A stretch of DNA of 64,000 bases from the NCBI RefSeq assembly GCF_012489685.1, contig NC_080044.1, positions 81,950,732 through 82,014,731 on the forward strand, read 5' to 3'. How positions within the stretch are numbered: position 1 is the first letter of the stretch; every line of letters begins with the position of its first letter. Shown one piece after another: positions 62,879-64,000 of the stretch. This stretch comes from Lotus japonicus. Lineage: Eukaryota > Streptophyta > Magnoliopsida > Fabales > Fabaceae. Under the pieces are notes generated by a model. The model saw only the letters and a program-made list of their open reading frames with translations, was not told the DNA's origin and did no database searches. The position numbers and the translations under genes are program-made.

Positions 62879-63179
62879 TAGAGACATAATGAATGTTCAT
62901 TGAGGACTTCCAGAATAACAAAATGCTCTAAAAACTATTAATTTCATCCATGATGAAAATTCATCAATAAATGTTATAGTTCACTTTAACCTTTATAAAA
63001 ACATACACATAAATGACTCGTATTTATGATATTTTTCTATTGTTGACGTACCGCTGCATGACGACATCAGAACTGAAGACAAATACATCGACATTCATGA
63101 ATACAATTCAATTAATAAAAGCTTCATTTATATTGAATAAAGACATTCAAATTTGAGTTTAAAATCCAACAAGGAAAAA

Positions 63180-63311
63180 ATGCCGTTAATAATTTGTGGT
63201 GAGCGTAATTTCGGGATTTTTCAAAACCGCCGATAAGTAACTAATGGGGGTTAAAAACCCCCACTAAATGCAAAAAAATAAACACCGCTAAATGACAATT
63301 TTTTTGTAGTG
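63180..63311 (-). mobile_element. CACTA-type transposon end
   Basis: On the minus strand the end reads CACTACAAAAAAATTGTC, like plant CACTA termini. Subterminal repeats follow: atttagcggtg, atttagtgggggttttt and its inverse aacccccatt, typical of CACTA ends. The matching opposite end was not found in the window, so this is a fragment. Confidence 0.5.
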
Positions 63312-63610
63312 TGAGTTGCAGTCATTTTTTTTTAAAGAATTCAACAAAGTAAAAATGAATAAAGAGAGTAAAGAATAGTTTCTAAAAAAAAAGTTTGGAA
63401 GTTTGCCAGGAGTTCAAAAGATGTCATTTTCTAGCATTTTGTTCTGAATGTAAGGCAAGTAAAATATGTAATAAATGATTCAGTTAGAATAAGGGTACAG
63501 TGCAAGAGAAAATTTTACATCATATGTGAGCAAGGTAACAAGGAGTCAAAACATATAAGTCGATGTTGGAGAAATTATATGGTATTCAATTCTTTTAACA
63601 ATTTTAATTT

Positions 63611-63804
63611 GAGTTTAATGGATATGCACTGACAGTGTAAAATAATTTTACACAGTCATTCAATCAAAGCATGCCACATAGGAGAAATAATTACATTTGA
63701 CTTTAATTTTAATTAAAAGAATAAGATATTTTCTGATTTGACGGAATTCAATTGGATGTCTGTGTAAAACTATTTTACACTGTCAGTGCATATCCATTAA
63801 ACTC
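63611..63804. mobile_element. MULE-type MITE, 194 bp, 9-bp target duplication
   Basis: Terminal inverted repeats of about 43 bp start gagtttaatggatatgcact at the left and, read inward, at the right as well. They are flanked by the 9-bp word ttttaattt on both sides (63602-63610 and 63805-63813). The interior has no coding capacity. Confidence 0.9.
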
Positions 63805-64000
63805 TTTTAATTTTACTGTATATGCTTAAATGTTTGTTATTTAGGTATGGCCGAAAAGATTTAAAAAATAAAAAATAAAATGAAATGTCAAGTGGATTAG
63901 CTACTAAAATGGAAGTGAAGTTCTCAACCACACAGATAAATATAACTAATAGCCAGGAGAGTAAACTGAACTTTCAAATGGCATCACCTAGTTGTTAGTA

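Overview
The window is nuclear DNA of a flowering plant, most likely a papilionoid legume. The sequence shows AT-rich intergenic DNA, spliced genes with GT/AG introns and plant-type TATA boxes, plant-only protein families (Aux/IAA, XTH, STP hexose carrier, GLOX), and a dense load of LTR elements, MITEs, MULEs and Helitrons. The legume assignment is inference from the protein flavour and repeat style; no marker here proves a species.

Ten protein-coding genes can be read exon by exon with consistent phase: an STP hexose/H+ symporter (6157-8674, -), a two-domain plastid glyoxalase I (11570-15166, +), a Bin3/MePCE-type RNA methyltransferase (17364-19677, +), a nuclear-type poly(A) polymerase with a lost C-terminal tail (20620-23424, -), a casein kinase 1-like kinase (29899-33018, -), a TMEM234-like membrane protein (35071-35496, +), an XTH (35886-37552, -), a GLOX copper-radical oxidase (38201-40365, -), an Aux/IAA repressor (41774-44336, -) and mitochondrial NADPH:adrenodoxin/ferredoxin reductase MFDR (51549-56288, -). 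A small acidic ORF of unknown function lies at 25607-25915. The genes are unrelated in pathway. Nothing suggests an operon or gene cluster; they are ordinary neighbours on a plant chromosome.

Repeats fill the rest. The left edge (1-2793) is the 5' half of a Ty1/copia retrotransposon running off the window on the minus strand, open except for one stop in gag. A 1.2 kb Mutator-like element at 3763-4960 has a 9-bp target duplication, an 18-bp perfect palindrome in each end, and a nested LINE fragment with its own 15-bp duplication. A tiny TRIM-like LTR element sits 33 bp upstream of the TMEM234-like start codon. The right 7 kb (about 57.7-63.9 kb) is nearly gene-free: a frameshifted exon of a pathogen-related protein, a degenerate minisatellite, two tandem Helitron 3' ends, a CACTA end and MULE-type MITEs.

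I found no tRNA or rRNA gene, CRISPR array or prokaryotic feature, and no clear novel multi-gene system. The items most worth a second look are the tail-less poly(A) polymerase with an in-frame relic tail, the duplicated Helitron terminus with its minisatellite, the MULE with palindromic ends, and the TRIM in a gene's proximal promoter.
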